Part shown: piece by piece, positions 43,901-54,777 of the stretch
Numbering within the stretch: position 1 is the first letter of the stretch
Layout: the number at the start of each line of letters is the position of its first letter
Assembly (NCBI GenBank): GCA_949358305.1
Contig: OX442314.1
Location: 53,145,369 to 53,205,368, forward strand
From: Strigamia acuminata
Taxonomy: Eukaryota; Arthropoda; Chilopoda; Geophilomorpha; Linotaeniidae
DNA length: 60,000 nucleotides
Direction: 5' to 3'
Program-made: the position numbers and the translations under genes
The notes under the pieces: generated by a model
The model's database searches: none
Seen by the model: the letters and a program-made list of their open reading frames with translations, nothing else
Told to the model about the DNA's origin: nothing

Positions 43901-46900
43901 ACAATTTTACGTTTTTCATGTTTAAAAATGTAAAATTATTGCAAAAATCTGCGCTAAAACGAATGAAAAATGACAATTTTACGTTTTTCATGTTTAATTT
44001 CTTCTCCATGAACGGCAGCAATCCCTTCCAGGACACATTGGCGTGGTGCGTTTCGATGGCGATCAACTGCGAGTGGATTTTGGCCAACAAATTGCGCACG
44101 TCTTCCAACGCGATCTTCTCCAACGCCGCCGTGTGTCCCACGTGCGCTTGCACGTCGTGCTGCAGCGACAGATAACTCTCCCACAAATAAGACAACATCT
44201 GCATGGCCACGTTCGGTTCGATGTTGATTCCCTCGACCATGCACTCGTGCAAGGAATTCACCTGCTCCAACAGACAGTTCGCGCGCAGAAGAAAACTGGC
44301 CACGGACGAACAAAACGGTTCGTTCACCGTCTGCGACGAGAAATCGGTCTGGCAAAAACCGTCCGCGACTCGACTACTCAACGAATAACCTACAAATTTA
44401 AAAAATTAAAAAAAAATAAACCAAAATACAAAAACAAAATATCGTATTTTACCAAGTAAGAGCCGAAGCTCTTATTCAAAACGGGCACACTGAACCGCGG
44501 CTCTTATTACAATTGTGTACCATATTTTAATTGGAATTTCAATTTTTTCATTGAAATTTCACTTTTTCCCATTAAAAATTCACTTTTTTTTAAAATTGAA
44601 ATTTGACTTTTTTCCATTTAAAATTGACTTTTTTCCATTTAAATTTCACTTTTTTCATAAAAATTTTATTTTTCAGTAAAATTTCACTTTTTTCATAAAA
44701 ATTTTATTTTTCAGTAAAATTTCACTTTTTTCATAAAAATTTTATTTTTCAGTAAAATTTCACTTTTTTCATAAAAATTTTATTTTTCAGTAAAATTTCA
44801 CTTTTTTCATAAAAATTTTATTTTTCAGTAAAATTTCACTTTTTTCATAAAAATTTTATTTTTCAGTAAAATTTCACTTTTTTCATAAAAATTTTATTTT
44901 TCAGTAAAATTTCACTTTTTGCCATTGAAAATTCATTTCTTTTTCACTGTTTTCCATTTAAATTTCACTTTTTTGATTAAAATTTCACTTTGTTGATTAA
45001 AATTTTACATTTTTGATTAAAATTTCACTTTTTTGATTAAAATTTTAGTTTTCAGTGAAATTTTAATTGTTTCCATTGAAAATTTACTGTTTTCCATTTA
45101 AATTTCACTTTTTTGATTAAAATTTCACTTTTTTGATTAAAATTACACTTTTTTTGATTAAAATTTCACTTTTTTGATTAAAATTTTATTTTTCAGTGAA
45201 ATTTTAATTTGTTTCCATTAAAAGTTCACTTTTTTAAAAAAATTTTCTATCTAAATAACCATCATCATCGACAAACGTTTCATTAACCGTTTCTTGTTTG
45301 GTTACAAAACCCCTCGAATAGTAGCCGCGACTACTATTTAAAGCCGGGCTACAATTCGAGGCAGCTACAAAACGAGAGCAACTCTTAATCGGTAAAATAC
45401 AATAACTTCAAACGACTAATCCCCCATATATTACGTTTCTTCATCATACTTTCCAGCGGGTTGTGAATCCGCGGACTAATAATCGGAAACGACGGCAAAC
45501 TCTTCGGATAATCCAACGAATTGATCTGGCTTTCCAACTGCGCGTAATTAATCCCCGGCGACAACCTCAAATTCTCCATCTTCATCGGCTTCCCCAACCT
45601 CAGCTGATCGATCGTATTCTCCGCCTCCGCGTGCTTCGCCAGCAACTTATCGTAAGAATCGTGCAACTGCGCCAACAACTGATCCAACTCCTCCCGGTGT
45701 TTCCTCTCCGCCACGAACCGCGCCAACAACTCCCGCTTCCGCATCTTGGCAAACTCCCGGTACTTGCTCACGCTCTCGTTGCTCCACGACGGCGACTCCA
45801 CGTCCACGTTCTCGCTGATCCCGGACGGCGAAATCACCGACGCGGAGCTCAAACACTCGTCGCTTCGCACGTCCCCGCACGTCTTATCGATGAGAAAACT
45901 CTTCGGCGTCGTCTTCGGCCTCTGTTTATTGAACTCGTTCAACTGCTGCGTCCACATCCCGCTCTCCTGCGCAGACTCCCGGTTCGTGCTCGCACTGTGC
46001 GGCCGCACGCTCCGGCGCTGCTTGAACAGCTTGATGTCGTCGCACAGCAACAACGGCGCTTTCTCGCTCGGCGCGACGCTCTGTCTCCGCGACGAAAACG
46101 CGCACATCGATTTCCCGATTTTGCTCGCGTTTTCCTCCTGCTGCTCGAAGTCCGTGCACTCGTTCTGCGCGTTGTTCGTGTCGGAATTATAAGACGAAAA
46201 ATATCTCTCTTCGCCTTCGGACGACTTGCAGTTCTCCTCCGACAAAGACTGCACTTTGCGGCCGCTAGTGGCGCGCGGCGTCATCTGACACGCCTTCTCC
46301 GTCGTGTAGTAATAGTCGTCGCGGCGCGGGGAAAACATGTCTTCCATGCCCGACGTGTTGTTCCGACTCGAACCCCCCCCGTCGTCCGAATCCATGTAGT
46401 TCTCGAACGCTTCCGGTTTCTCCGCGTACGAACCGCTCACCTGGCACAAACTCCCGTTGCGCTTGCGCTCCAGGTGCAGTTTCTCCAAACTGATGGTCAA
46501 AACGCCCTTGGATTCGAACAAATCCTCCATTTCCGCCGCGGTGTTCTCCTCCTTCCGACTCCACTCTCCGTCGTTCGTCGTCCGGCGTTCGTACAGCTCC
46601 ATGATGCACTCCTCCGACGGCGTCAGCACGTTGTCCTGCGAAAAACTCTTCTCGAGCGACTCGCTGCGAACCTCGCTCTTCAGCTGCTCGTAGAGTTCCG
46701 TCGAGTGGAAGAAATCGTCGTCGGAGTGGACGTGCTCGACGTCGGAGTTCTTGATCTCCGGCAAGGAAACTTCCACGTCGGATTGGGGGAACGCCTGGCG
46801 CTGCTCGACCGTCATGTGCGAGCAAATCACCATCGGGAGCTTCGTCTGCTCGAGTAAATCCGTCGCGGTAAAGCTGTCGAGGGAATCCGCCTTCGTTTTC

Positions 46901-47829
46901 GGTCGGACTTCTTGCATTTCCTCTTTGATGATCGTTTGTACGACGTCGTCGGCCGCCGTCGCCAGCTGCAGCTCGACGTCGTCGATGAAGCCGAGGCCGA
47001 TTCCGTCGAGGCTGAGCGACGCTTTGCTTCCGTCCGGACACTCGCTCGTCTTGTGCGAGCTCGAGAGCAGCCCGTGGTCGTCCGTGCACGACAAATCGCT
47101 CGCCCACAGCTTCGGGAACGCCTCGTTCTCGAGCAATTCGTCCTCGCAGGCCGTCATGAAGTGCTCGAAGTTCTCCTCGAACGTCGGAGTTTGCACGTCG
47201 CACTCGTTTTGCTGTTCCGTCCGCTCTTCGGTCGCGTTTTGCTCCGATTTCGGCTCCGGTTTCGGATTATCTTCGGGGACTATTTCCGCTTTAGTTTGGT
47301 CTTCGTCTTGGGAATAGTCGTTCTCGTCGCGGAAGTCGGACGACGACTCCAGATCGTCGACGCATTCCTCGCCGGCCGCCGACCAGTTCGGAACGAAAAA
47401 TCCGCTGCTCCGCACTCGCACCGAGCCTTTGCTCGACGAGTCCGCCGACGGTTTCCGCGCGTTAATCGGCTCGTTGACGGAGTTGTTTTCCTCCAGAATC
47501 GGTCGGTTTTGTTCGAACGTCGGCCAGTAGTTTTCGCGGTTCGATTTCCTCCGTTTCTTCGGCAGAACGAAGCACGGAGACTTGCCGTAGATTTCGCTGC
47601 TGGACGTGTCCGTGCCGCTGATGAGCTCGTCCTGCGCGTGGGGGTTCAGTTGCTGGTATTTGCTGCCAATCAGGCGGCCGTCCAGGCCGTGTTTCATGTC
47701 GCATTGGTAGTTGGAGTTGATGGAGACCTCGCTCGGAACGTGTTCGCGAACACCTGTCGCGGGCGACGACAAAATGGGCACGCTGCGACTTTTCTGCGTC
47801 TTTTTGTCATCGCCGTTGTCGGAGATCAT
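37993..47829 (-). CDS. AKNA-like large disordered/coiled-coil protein, ~2,117 aa
   Basis: Seven exons: 47829-45435, 44389-43983, 42778-41403, 40351-40162, 40101-38360, 38295-38184, 38124-37993; 6,354 nt, open throughout. Intron 4 is only 60 bp and has no in-frame stop, so it reads through if retained. Intron 5 appears to use a GC donor (aaag|gcagat). Most of the protein is acidic, Ser-rich and disordered. Ordered parts are a coiled coil at about residues 715-765 (REFAKMRKRELLARFVAERK, then LLAKHAEAENTIDQLRLG), a helical exon 2, a Cys/His cluster (HCCGLHH, then CCPYCHQLIG) and a helical C-terminus. The motif AEAENTIDQLRLG is how I recall the AKNA family; AKNA organises microtubules at the mother centriole in vertebrates. 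The family call rests mainly on this segment. The three large introns hold two minisatellites and a MITE. Confidence 0.6.
40677..41359. mobile_element. MITE, ~683 bp, ends ATGCTATGTTCACACTTAAA, TA target
   Basis: The ends atgctatgttcacacttaaaccactttt and their complement are perfect for about 28 bp, flanked by TA on each side. An inner repeat (ttctagtactc / agacttgtagaa region) continues the stem loosely. It lies in intron 3 of the AKNA-like gene and has no coding sequence. Confidence 0.85.
42800..43982. repeat. ~70-90-bp minisatellite containing the exon 2 splice donor
   Basis: About 16 imperfect copies of a unit reading, on the plus strand, aaatctgcgttaaaacgaat, then gaaaaaggacaattttacgtttttcatgtt and an A/T run. 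On the minus strand each unit includes aacatgaaaaac|gtaaaattg, which is exactly the 3' end and donor of exon 2 of the AKNA-like gene. Many units also carry a ttcgttttaacgcag stretch. The array fills nearly all of intron 2. Confidence 0.9.
44520..45240. repeat. 38-bp minisatellite in intron 1 of the AKNA-like gene
   Basis: A core of seven near-identical copies of aaaatttcacttttttcata, then aaaattttatttttcagt (44640-44915) is flanked by shorter, more diverged relatives (aaatttcacttttttgatta). Confidence 0.9.
45307..45362. repeat. Short foldback (cctcgaat ... attcgagg)
   Basis: An outer inverted repeat cctcgaat/attcgagg encloses tagtagccgcgactacta. A loosely similar foldback (aagagccgaagctctt) lies at about 44458. 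Both are in intron 1 of the AKNA-like gene. Confidence 0.55.
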
Positions 47830-48414
47830 CGTGCGGAGGCGCAGGCGGGATCTGGTTCAAGAAAAATGCGTAGTGTCAGTAAATTTGGTCGGGCATTATC
47901 GATTTGTGCTTCCGAAGGGTGAAAGAAGCGGTTTCGGGGTTTCCGGCGATTGGTGGGAGTTGATGGAGTTGGTTTTGTTCGATGGTTGTACTTACTTAGG
48001 ATTGTTTTTGGAGGCGAACGGGGAATTTTCGTTTGCCTGGATGTGAGTAAGAGCAAATCAACACGTTCCAACAGAAATCAAACTCCAACAAAACTGGAAA
48101 AGAATATCGTTTCATTATTTCGTGAGTGTAACAGTGGGAGTGAGGAGGTTGGGACCGGTCTGTGGTTGAGCGCCAATGGATCGTTGTGGCATTTATTCGC
48201 ATCTTTTGGTGTTTGTTGTTGTTGTTATCCGTCACGGAAGAGGCAATCGCGAGGGTAATCGAATCGCCATGCGCTGGGCTAAGCATGCGCAGGCCTAGCA
48301 ATCTACGCATGCGCGATGCAAACACCACCTGGTGGCCATTTTGCTGGCAATAATCAACTGGGGGAGTGATCGCTTGAAAGAACCCCACACACCGAGCCAC
48401 ACACTCATGTAAGT

Positions 48415-48560
48415 AAAAATAAAAATAAAATTAAATAAAAATAAAATTATAATTAAATAAAACTAAAATTATAATTAAATAAAAATAAAATTATAATTAA
48501 ATAAAAATAAAATTATAATTAAATAAAAATAAAAGTATAATTAAATAAAAATAAAATTAA
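48415..48560. repeat. ~24-bp AT-only minisatellite (aaataaaaataaaattataatt)
   Basis: About six tandem copies upstream of the AKNA-like gene. The next 48560-48920 is AT-rich with loose ttcaaattttactaaatt repeats and no gene. Confidence 0.9.
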
Positions 48561-48927
48561 CTCATTATTTATGGACAAATGCATCTTTAGTGGGGTAATA
48601 CTTCCGTATGAGATGATAGGGACGCCCCACCAACTAAGATTCAAATTTTACTAAATTTTCCTTTAAAAATCCAATTCTCTAAATTCTCCATTAAAAAATT
48701 CAAATTTTACTAAATTTGCCATTAAAATTGTTCAAATTTTACCATTAAAAACATTTAAAATAGCTTGGAAAACATATGAAACTACAGGGATAATTAAAAT
48801 CAAATCAAATTATGTCTCAATCTAAAAAAAAGAAACAAAAAAGTCCTAAAATATCATACACTGTATACGAATTTATATTTTCCTAAAAAAATAAAAACAA
48901 CATTTTCCAACCAATTCAGTCGCTCAT

Positions 48928-49800
48928 TTATTTATCAATAAAATTAGCCATTGCGTCATCATCATCTCGGCCCTTCTTCATATAATAAGCTTCCATCTCC
49001 TCTTGCCGCATACTATTATCATATGCTATTATACGGTCGCCTCCTCGCGTCCATCAACAAGAATCTCTTTGCACGCCTCTTCGCTTCCTCACCATCCTCA
49101 TCCTCCCTTTACCTCCTTTTCTTGTCTAGCCCACACATCTTCCTCATCAGCATCACAATCACCGATCACTTCATCTCCTTCGTATTCAACCGCATTTTTC
49201 CCACTCTCACCGATACAATACGAATTAAGCACAAACTGGTGACAACATTGATAACCCCAACATCCATTCCTCCAAAAAGAAGCCCACACACTCGTGTGAT
49301 TATTCGTCAACACATCCTCGTCGTATCTCGACCTCACGTCTTTCACCATCCCCTTAATGATCTTGCCGTGTTTCGAATACCCAAGTACTCAACGTACTCA
49401 CACTACTCAGGTATGTCTCCAAAATACTCTCGCGGACATCCTCCTTGTAAGTCACCTTTCTTTTCTTGAATTCTTTGTTTAATAGTTCCAATTTGGTCGG
49501 TTCTGCCAGCAAATGAACGTCCACGCCCTTCTCGTACGCCTCCCACGCGAACAACTGCGCCGTGGCATGTTTGCCGGTGTCGCCGGAAAATCGCACGAAA
49601 TTGTCGCCGGCGTACTGCACATCTTCCGAATGCACTCCGCCATCTTTGTACGGGTTGTCACGCATCGTTCTCGATTTCGGATCGTAATACGCCGAATTTA
49701 TGTCCAAATTACGCAAATATTTGGCCGTGTCCTCCCGAATACGAAGATTTCGGACGGTAATGCGCTGTTTACTGTACCACTTTGGTGCTAAAATGACCAA
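48928..49800 (-). pseudogene. SLU7 splicing-factor pseudogene, intronless and frame-broken
   Basis: Colinear with the middle and C-terminal parts of pre-mRNA splicing factor SLU7. Pieces in order: [54 protein letters not shown], then a frame change near 49370, [27 protein letters not shown], another break, RRRPYNS, and the end MEAYYMKKGRDDDDAMANF before TAA at 48930. The N-terminal zinc knuckle region is absent; upstream, 49801-49920 has only a short acidic frame. At least three frame changes or stops and no introns over about 870 bp suggest a truncated processed copy. Indel errors in a real intronless gene are less likely, given the missing N-terminus. Confidence 0.75.
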
Positions 49801-50049
49801 CAGGTGGTGCTGTGGTTCTTATTCGCATTGCTGCTCGCCGCATTTTCAGTTCCAAAATTGTCGTATTTGGACTCGTAATCGGCGTCAAAGTCGTCGGTGG
49901 ATGTTGAACAATCCATCTGCTACCATTTGTTGGAAATATAAATATAAATAAAATTTTAATTCAACTTTAGTGATTACCGGTATATAAAACCAGAAATAGG
50001 ATGTTTTTGGGTCTTAATTAATGTTTTATTTGGTCAAGATTAAATGCAG

Positions 50050-50165
50050 TATTTTGTGGTAAAAATCAAATTTTTTTGGTAAAAATCAAAGTTTATTGAT
50101 AAACATCAAAGTTTTTTGATAATAATCAAAGTTTTTTAATAAAAATCAAAGTTTTTTGGTTATAA
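50050..50165. repeat. ~22-bp repeat (aaaaatcaaagttttttggt)
   Basis: About five tandem copies 5' of the copia element; unrelated to it. Confidence 0.8.
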
Positions 50166-50289
50166 TAGCTTTAAAGACCAAAAATTGCTGTTTCAAGTGC
50201 ATTGTAGACCCCAAAATGCAGTTTTTGTAGCATTTTATACACAAAATTACAGTTTTAAGTGTATCAGTGACAATTTTCAATATTATAAA

Positions 50290-50495
50290 TGTTGGTTTTG
50301 AGTGCCCAGTCTTCACGCCAGGTGAACGTTTCACCTGCGCACCCACGACGTCCAGATGACGTACTTGGCGTAAACCAATCAGGGTTGAGCGCACCTGTAT
50401 ATAATGTGTTAGCAATTAGAATAAAGTTAGTCATTTGCTGTTAAACCTAACCACGCGTCTTATCATTGTCCCAACCTTCGACACTAAAAACTACA
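50290..50495 (+). repeat. 5' LTR of the copia element
   Basis: 206 bp, TG...CA. Contains ctgtatataatg (TATA-like, about 50396) and aataaag (50421), the usual promoter and poly(A) arrangement. Confidence 0.95.
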
Positions 50496-50510
50496 GGTTA
50501 TGGGCCCAGC
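50496..50510 (+). promoter_or_regulatory. Primer-binding site (initiator tRNA-Met type)
   Basis: GGTTATGGGCCCAGC immediately after the LTR, the sequence class used by copia and relatives, which prime with a half-tRNA of initiator Met. Confidence 0.85.
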
Positions 50511-50609
50511 ACGCTTCCACTGCGGATAATATCGAGATTTGGGACGAAACGATCGAAGAAGTCAAAACGTTTTTGATACGAACCGTTTCGAGAAACAAAA
50601 TCAGAAACG

Positions 50610-52538
50610 ATGGCGAATGCAGGCGGAATTTCGGCTAGAATCGAACCACTGGGGAAAGAAAACTACGATGCCTGGAAAGTCCAAATGGAAGCAATTTTGG
50701 GGAAGAACGATCTCTTAAAGTACGCGGACGGAACATTGAAGCGACCAGAAGTTGATCCAAGCAACAATAACACCAAGAAAGCCGCCGAAAATTGGGACGT
50801 GAGAGACAGAAACACGAGATACGATATTTTGCTACACGTAAAACAGTCGGAGATTCGATTGTTGAAAAACTGTAAAACCTCAAACGAATTATGGAGAAAA
50901 TTGGACGAAATTTACGAAGCGAAAGGACCGGCAAATATGGGCATGTTGCTGAAACAAATTTGCGGAAACAAAATGGCTGAGAACGAAAACGTGCGTGACT
51001 ATCTGAAGGGATTTTTTGAAGCGGTTGATAAGCTACTCGACATGGATATGGAAATCCATCCGACACTTACTGGGACGCTGCTGTTGCAAAGTTTGCCGAA
51101 ATCATTCGATACGTTCAAGATCACGATGGAATCGCGAGACACATTGCCGACGCTGGAAGCGCTAAAAGCTAAAATTATAGCCGCAGCAATTTCTCAAGAA
51201 AAAGATAAAGAAGAAGTATCCGACGCAATGTTGGCCAAGAAATCGTTCCAAAAACGGAGGCAGCCGAAGAACGGCGACGATGAATCGGATTCTGATGAAA
51301 AGCCGACTTTCAAGTTCAAGTGCCACGGTTGCGGAAAAATCGGCCACAAAATCGCCGATTGCCGAAGTAAAAGCAAGAAGGAAAGCGCATCGAGAGCCGA
51401 GAAGTCCAAGTACGAATTATTTTTCTGCGAACAAAACGAGACAGCATTGAAATGCGAGAAGTCACGGCCGAGAAATTGGTGTTTGGACAGCGGCGCAAGT
51501 TCCCACATGTGCTCGAGCAATTCAACATTTTCAACGATCGAATTCCTGAAGAACCAGAAATTGAATTTGGCCAGTAAAGCGAGTACGAACATCGACGGAA
51601 AAGGAACCGCGAAAATCGTCGTCAAAACTGGAGACGGAAATATGAAGTTGGATTTGACGGAGACTCTCTTGGTACGGGATTTGCGAACGAATTTGATGTC
51701 AGTCGGAAAGATCACAGAGCGGGGACACAAGGTGATTTTTGACAATAAATCAGCAGAAATAATAAGCCCGAAGGGAGAAATCGTATTCACCGCCGAAAAA
51801 AGAAACGGATTATATTACATCGTCGACAAGACCGAGGATGCTGCGACCGCAATGGAAATCGAAGTCAGAACCGGGAACATGAAGACCGAAAAAGCAAGTA
51901 CGGAAGTCAAGAAGACAAGAACCGAGAACAAGAAAACAGCTGCGGAAGTCAAGAAGACGAGAACCGAGAACAAGAAAACAGCTGCGGAAGTCAAGAAGAC
52001 GAGAGCCGAAAACAAGAAAACAGCTGCGGAAGTCAAGAAGACTAGAACCGAGAACGTAAAAATTCGCGAATGGCACGAGAAGCTCGAATACGAATCAATT
52101 TTGAAGAAACTGAAAAACGACTTTGCAGAACAGATAAGTCAAACATTAATGGAAATGGCGCAATATATGATTTTGCAGCCGAGTGAGGAATCAAGTGTGG
52201 AACTAGACAAGAACGAGAACGAAGTCAAAATTTCCGAGAACGAGAGCGAAGCCGAAATTTCCGAGAACGAGAGCGAAGCCGAAATTTCCGAGAACGAGAA
52301 CGAAGTTGAAATTTCCGAGAACGAGAACGAAGTAGAAATTTTCGAGAACGAGACGGAACAAGGGGAAGTCGAAATCAAGATCAATGATGAAGTCGAGAAC
52401 GAGACTGAACAAGGGGAAGTCGAAACTCTCCAGATCAAAAACGTACGAGCGCCTCCGCGACAATCTTCGAGAACTCGGAGGCTGTATTCAAATCGAAATG
52501 GAAAACCACCAGGAAGAATTCGATATGAAGAGTATTAA
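50610..52538 (+). CDS. Copia gag-protease protein with repeat-rich tail, 642 aa
   Basis: ATG at 50610 (MANAGGISARIEPLGKENYD). Residues about 10-200 are a copia-type Gag (YDAWKVQMEAIL, LWRKLDEIY, LLLQSLPKSFD). The zinc knuckle CHGCGKIGHKIADC is at about 236. The protease has the active-site motif LDSGASSHMC at about 295. A short remnant of the pre-integrase region follows (IREWHEKLEYES). The tail has four copies of KKTRTENKKTAAEV, several ISENESEAE-type copies, and ends RAPPRQSSRTRRLYSNRNGK, like the basic linker normally found between integrase and reverse transcriptase. So integrase and polymerase were removed while the frame stayed open. The product could form virus-like particles. Drosophila copia makes a comparable gag-protease product from a spliced RNA. 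Confidence 0.9.
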   Translation: MANAGGISARIEPLGKENYDAWKVQMEAILGKNDLLKYADGTLKRPEVDPSNNNTKKAAENWDVRDRNTRYDILLHVKQSEIRLLKNCKTSNELWRKLDEIYEAKGPANMGMLLKQICGNKMAENENVRDYLKGFFEAVDKLLDMDMEIHPTLTGTLLLQSLPKSFDTFKITMESRDTLPTLEALKAKIIAAAISQEKDKEEVSDAMLAKKSFQKRRQPKNGDDESDSDEKPTFKFKCHGCGKIGHKIADCRSKSKKESASRAEKSKYELFFCEQNETALKCEKSRPRNWCLDSGASSHMCSSNSTFSTIEFLKNQKLNLASKASTNIDGKGTAKIVVKTGDGNMKLDLTETLLVRDLRTNLMSVGKITERGHKVIFDNKSAEIISPKGEIVFTAEKRNGLYYIVDKTEDAATAMEIEVRTGNMKTEKASTEVKKTRTENKKTAAEVKKTRTENKKTAAEVKKTRAENKKTAAEVKKTRTENVKIREWHEKLEYESILKKLKNDFAEQISQTLMEMAQYMILQPSEESSVELDKNENEVKISENESEAEISENESEAEISENENEVEISENENEVEIFENETEQGEVEIKINDEVENETEQGEVETLQIKNVRAPPRQSSRTRRLYSNRNGKPPGRIRYEEY

Positions 52539-52675
52539 TTAGTAAAACAAAATATTTGAATTGTTTGAGAAAAATATGTTTAATATTTGAATTGTTTAAG
52601 AAAAGTGTTTTTAATTATTTTAACTTTTGAGATGTAAAAATGTTGGAATATGTGGTGACTGGCACTCAGGGGAAG

Positions 52676-52881
52676 TGTTGGTTTTGAGTGCCCAGTCTTC
52701 ACGCCAGGTGAACGTTTCACCTGCGCACCCACGACGTCCAGATGACGTACTTGGCGTAAACCAATCAGGGTTGAGCGCACCTGTATATAATGTGTTAGCA
52801 ATTAGAATAAAGTTAGTCATTTGCTGTTAAACCTAACCACGCGTCTTATCATTGTCCCAACCTTCGACACTAAAAACTACA
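52676..52881 (+). repeat. 3' LTR of the copia element
   Basis: Matches the 5' LTR throughout by eye; followed by the ATAAA duplication. Confidence 0.95.
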
Positions 52882-53014
52882 ATAAATAATTTAAAATATA
52901 CATAAATGTAAGTAAATTTATTTCAAGGACCCGAAGGTAGATAAGTACAACTTAAAAGTGTCACCAGGTGGCTTCATCCAAAATATTATTTTGTTCGAAG
53001 ATTGATTCTATCAT

Positions 53015-53400
53015 TACGCAGGTCCGTGTATTAGGGATTTAAAACCCCGTTCAATATAATCGCCGTGATGGCACTTGCACGAGCACGTCGGAGGCATACG
53101 GGTATGTTGTATTTGACTCGGTCGTATTCTCGATGGTTTATTTTAGTTTTGGCACCAACATTGATAATATCGGTCGAAAATCAAAAGGGCTAAATCAAAA
53201 CTACCGTAGTAATTCGATTGAAAATTTCTTCTTTTCTTACACAATATCCGTGATTTACCGAATTTAAACCCCGTATTGTTACACGGGGTTCACAATTGTC
53301 ACGACAGCACTCGCAGGTTAGAAGCACGCCGGCATGTTGGATTTCGTTGTATTCCCAATCCATTTTTCCTCATGAAATTGCATTAATTTGTTTCACTTCT
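53015..53400. repeat. Two diverged ~230-bp tandem copies
   Basis: Each begins near tccgtg(t/a)tt(a) and contains aaaccccgt, a cgtgatggcac/cacgacagcac word, cacg(t/c)cgg and gcatgttg(t/g)att. About 60% similar by eye. No gene is seen in 52890-53890. Confidence 0.45.
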
Positions 53401-53883
53401 CTTCAATTTCAGTTCGAGTATTTGTCTTATCGATGCTCTTGTTTTCGTGGAGTTGTGTGTTGGGTTAAAAACGAGAAGAAATTTCAAATTCTGGTAAATT
53501 ATGTTCCAGCTCTAATTTGTTTATTTGTTTTATTACAAGTCTTCAATGAAACCATTTTGTAGTCCATTATTTAAATATTTTTGAAATTGTTTTCATTTTT
53601 TTTAAAAATTTGTTTATTTTAAATTGTTCTAGTTGATGCCGCCCATTTTGATTTTCCGATCGGGCTTTTGTTGGCTGAAATTCGATACAAATTCTGATGC
53701 TAAGTTCGAATTTGTTTTCTTTGGGGGTGTAAAATCCAACTCTCTACCTCCACGTGGTCACCCCTGGATAAACTGATGACTTGACACGTCTCAGTGGAAC
53801 CAGAAGAGAGCTCTGGTCATTTTCAAATTTCTTTACTTGATTTTATTCTTATTTTTAACTTTTCTTTGTGTTAAAATTGCTGT

Positions 53884-53970
53884 GCATTGTATTGTAAGCC
53901 CGGATTCTTTACTTGAATGTGGCATTTACATGTGTTTGTATTGTAAGCCCGCACACACGATGTGGCATTT
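53884..53970. repeat. Tandem pair of a ~50-bp unit
   Basis: gtattgtaagcccg ... atgtggcatttaca occurs twice in a row. Confidence 0.65.
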
Positions 53971-54387
53971 ACAAACTATTTAAATAATTGCACATGGTCG
54001 TATGTTCGCAGCTTGTTACGCATAATCTCTCCACATCTCTAATTCCATCAAAGGCTGATTCCATCTCCACGAAGCGCTACCACACTGATCTGCCATCTCT
54101 CCATTCGCAACGGCTTTTCTCTCGAGATTTCATCTTGGTTGAACGGACTTCCAGTGGGGTTACGTAATAACCGCGGAAATAAATGACAAACGCAGTCTTT
54201 GATAGGTGTCCATATTTGGAATCAACAATAATTGCGAGCTCGTTGGGAATCTCAAATACTTTCGCCACAGACTGTAAAATTTATTTTGTCAAAGTCCTAC
54301 TACGGTCGCACAGCTAATTTGCCAGAATCAGGATTCAAGGCGAATAAATAAAAATAATCATAAAATGCTTAAAATTAATCAGCAGCC

Positions 54388-54690
54388 CTAATAAGTAAAT
54401 AAATGTATAAGCATAGAAAGAATTTCTAAAAATAATACAAAAAGTAGTATCAGTAAAGCCAAACCTAAAAATCTGGTTGTATAAGGGCCACTTGTTACAA
54501 CCAGATACTTTTGTCCATCAAAAAGACGGTATTTGGTCCAACCACAAGTGATGAATCGTGTAGAAGCCCTCGGTGCGCTGCTGGAATCCCGCGCTGAGCT
54601 GCTTGTTGGCTTGTGACTGGTCTTACACCTCATTTCATCTGATTTGAAAGTACTACAATCTACTTCTTTGACAGTCTGAAATGAATTCAA
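54388..54690 (-). CDS. Unrecognised ORF with a C-terminal membrane segment
   Basis: About 95 residues open after a plausible splice acceptor (catttcag) at about 54676. It has a Ser-rich middle and ends in a strong hydrophobic helix (FLGLALLILLFVLFLEIL) and a short tail before TAG. No true ATG opens the frame, so it would be a last exon. The family is unknown. It could be a host gene exon or part of the repeat-rich region. Confidence 0.3.
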   Translation of the reverse strand: MNSFQTVKEVDCSTFKSDEMRCKTSHKPTSSSARDSSSAPRASTRFITCGWTKYRLFDGQKYLVVTSGPYTTRFLGLALLILLFVLFLEILSMLIHLFTY

Positions 54691-54777
54691 CCAGCATTCG
54701 AACGGGAACTGGAACCGGCACGGGACGTGGACGGTATTGTTCAGTTCTGGTATCTCATGTTGGACAACGAGGAATGA

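Larger units (their letters stand above)
50290..52881 (+). mobile_element. Ty1/copia LTR retrotransposon, internally deleted, with target duplication
   Basis: Two 206-bp LTRs (50290-50495 and 52676-52881) begin TGTTGG and end CTACA, with no difference I can see. ATAAA flanks both sides (50285-50289 and 52882-52886). The primer-binding site GGTTATGGGCCCAGC follows the left LTR directly; this is the copia-type match to an internal part of initiator tRNA-Met. A purine tract (ggggaag) precedes the right LTR. The only ORF is gag-protease. Integrase, reverse transcriptase and RNase H are absent. Identical LTRs imply recent insertion using enzymes supplied by another element. Confidence 0.95.
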
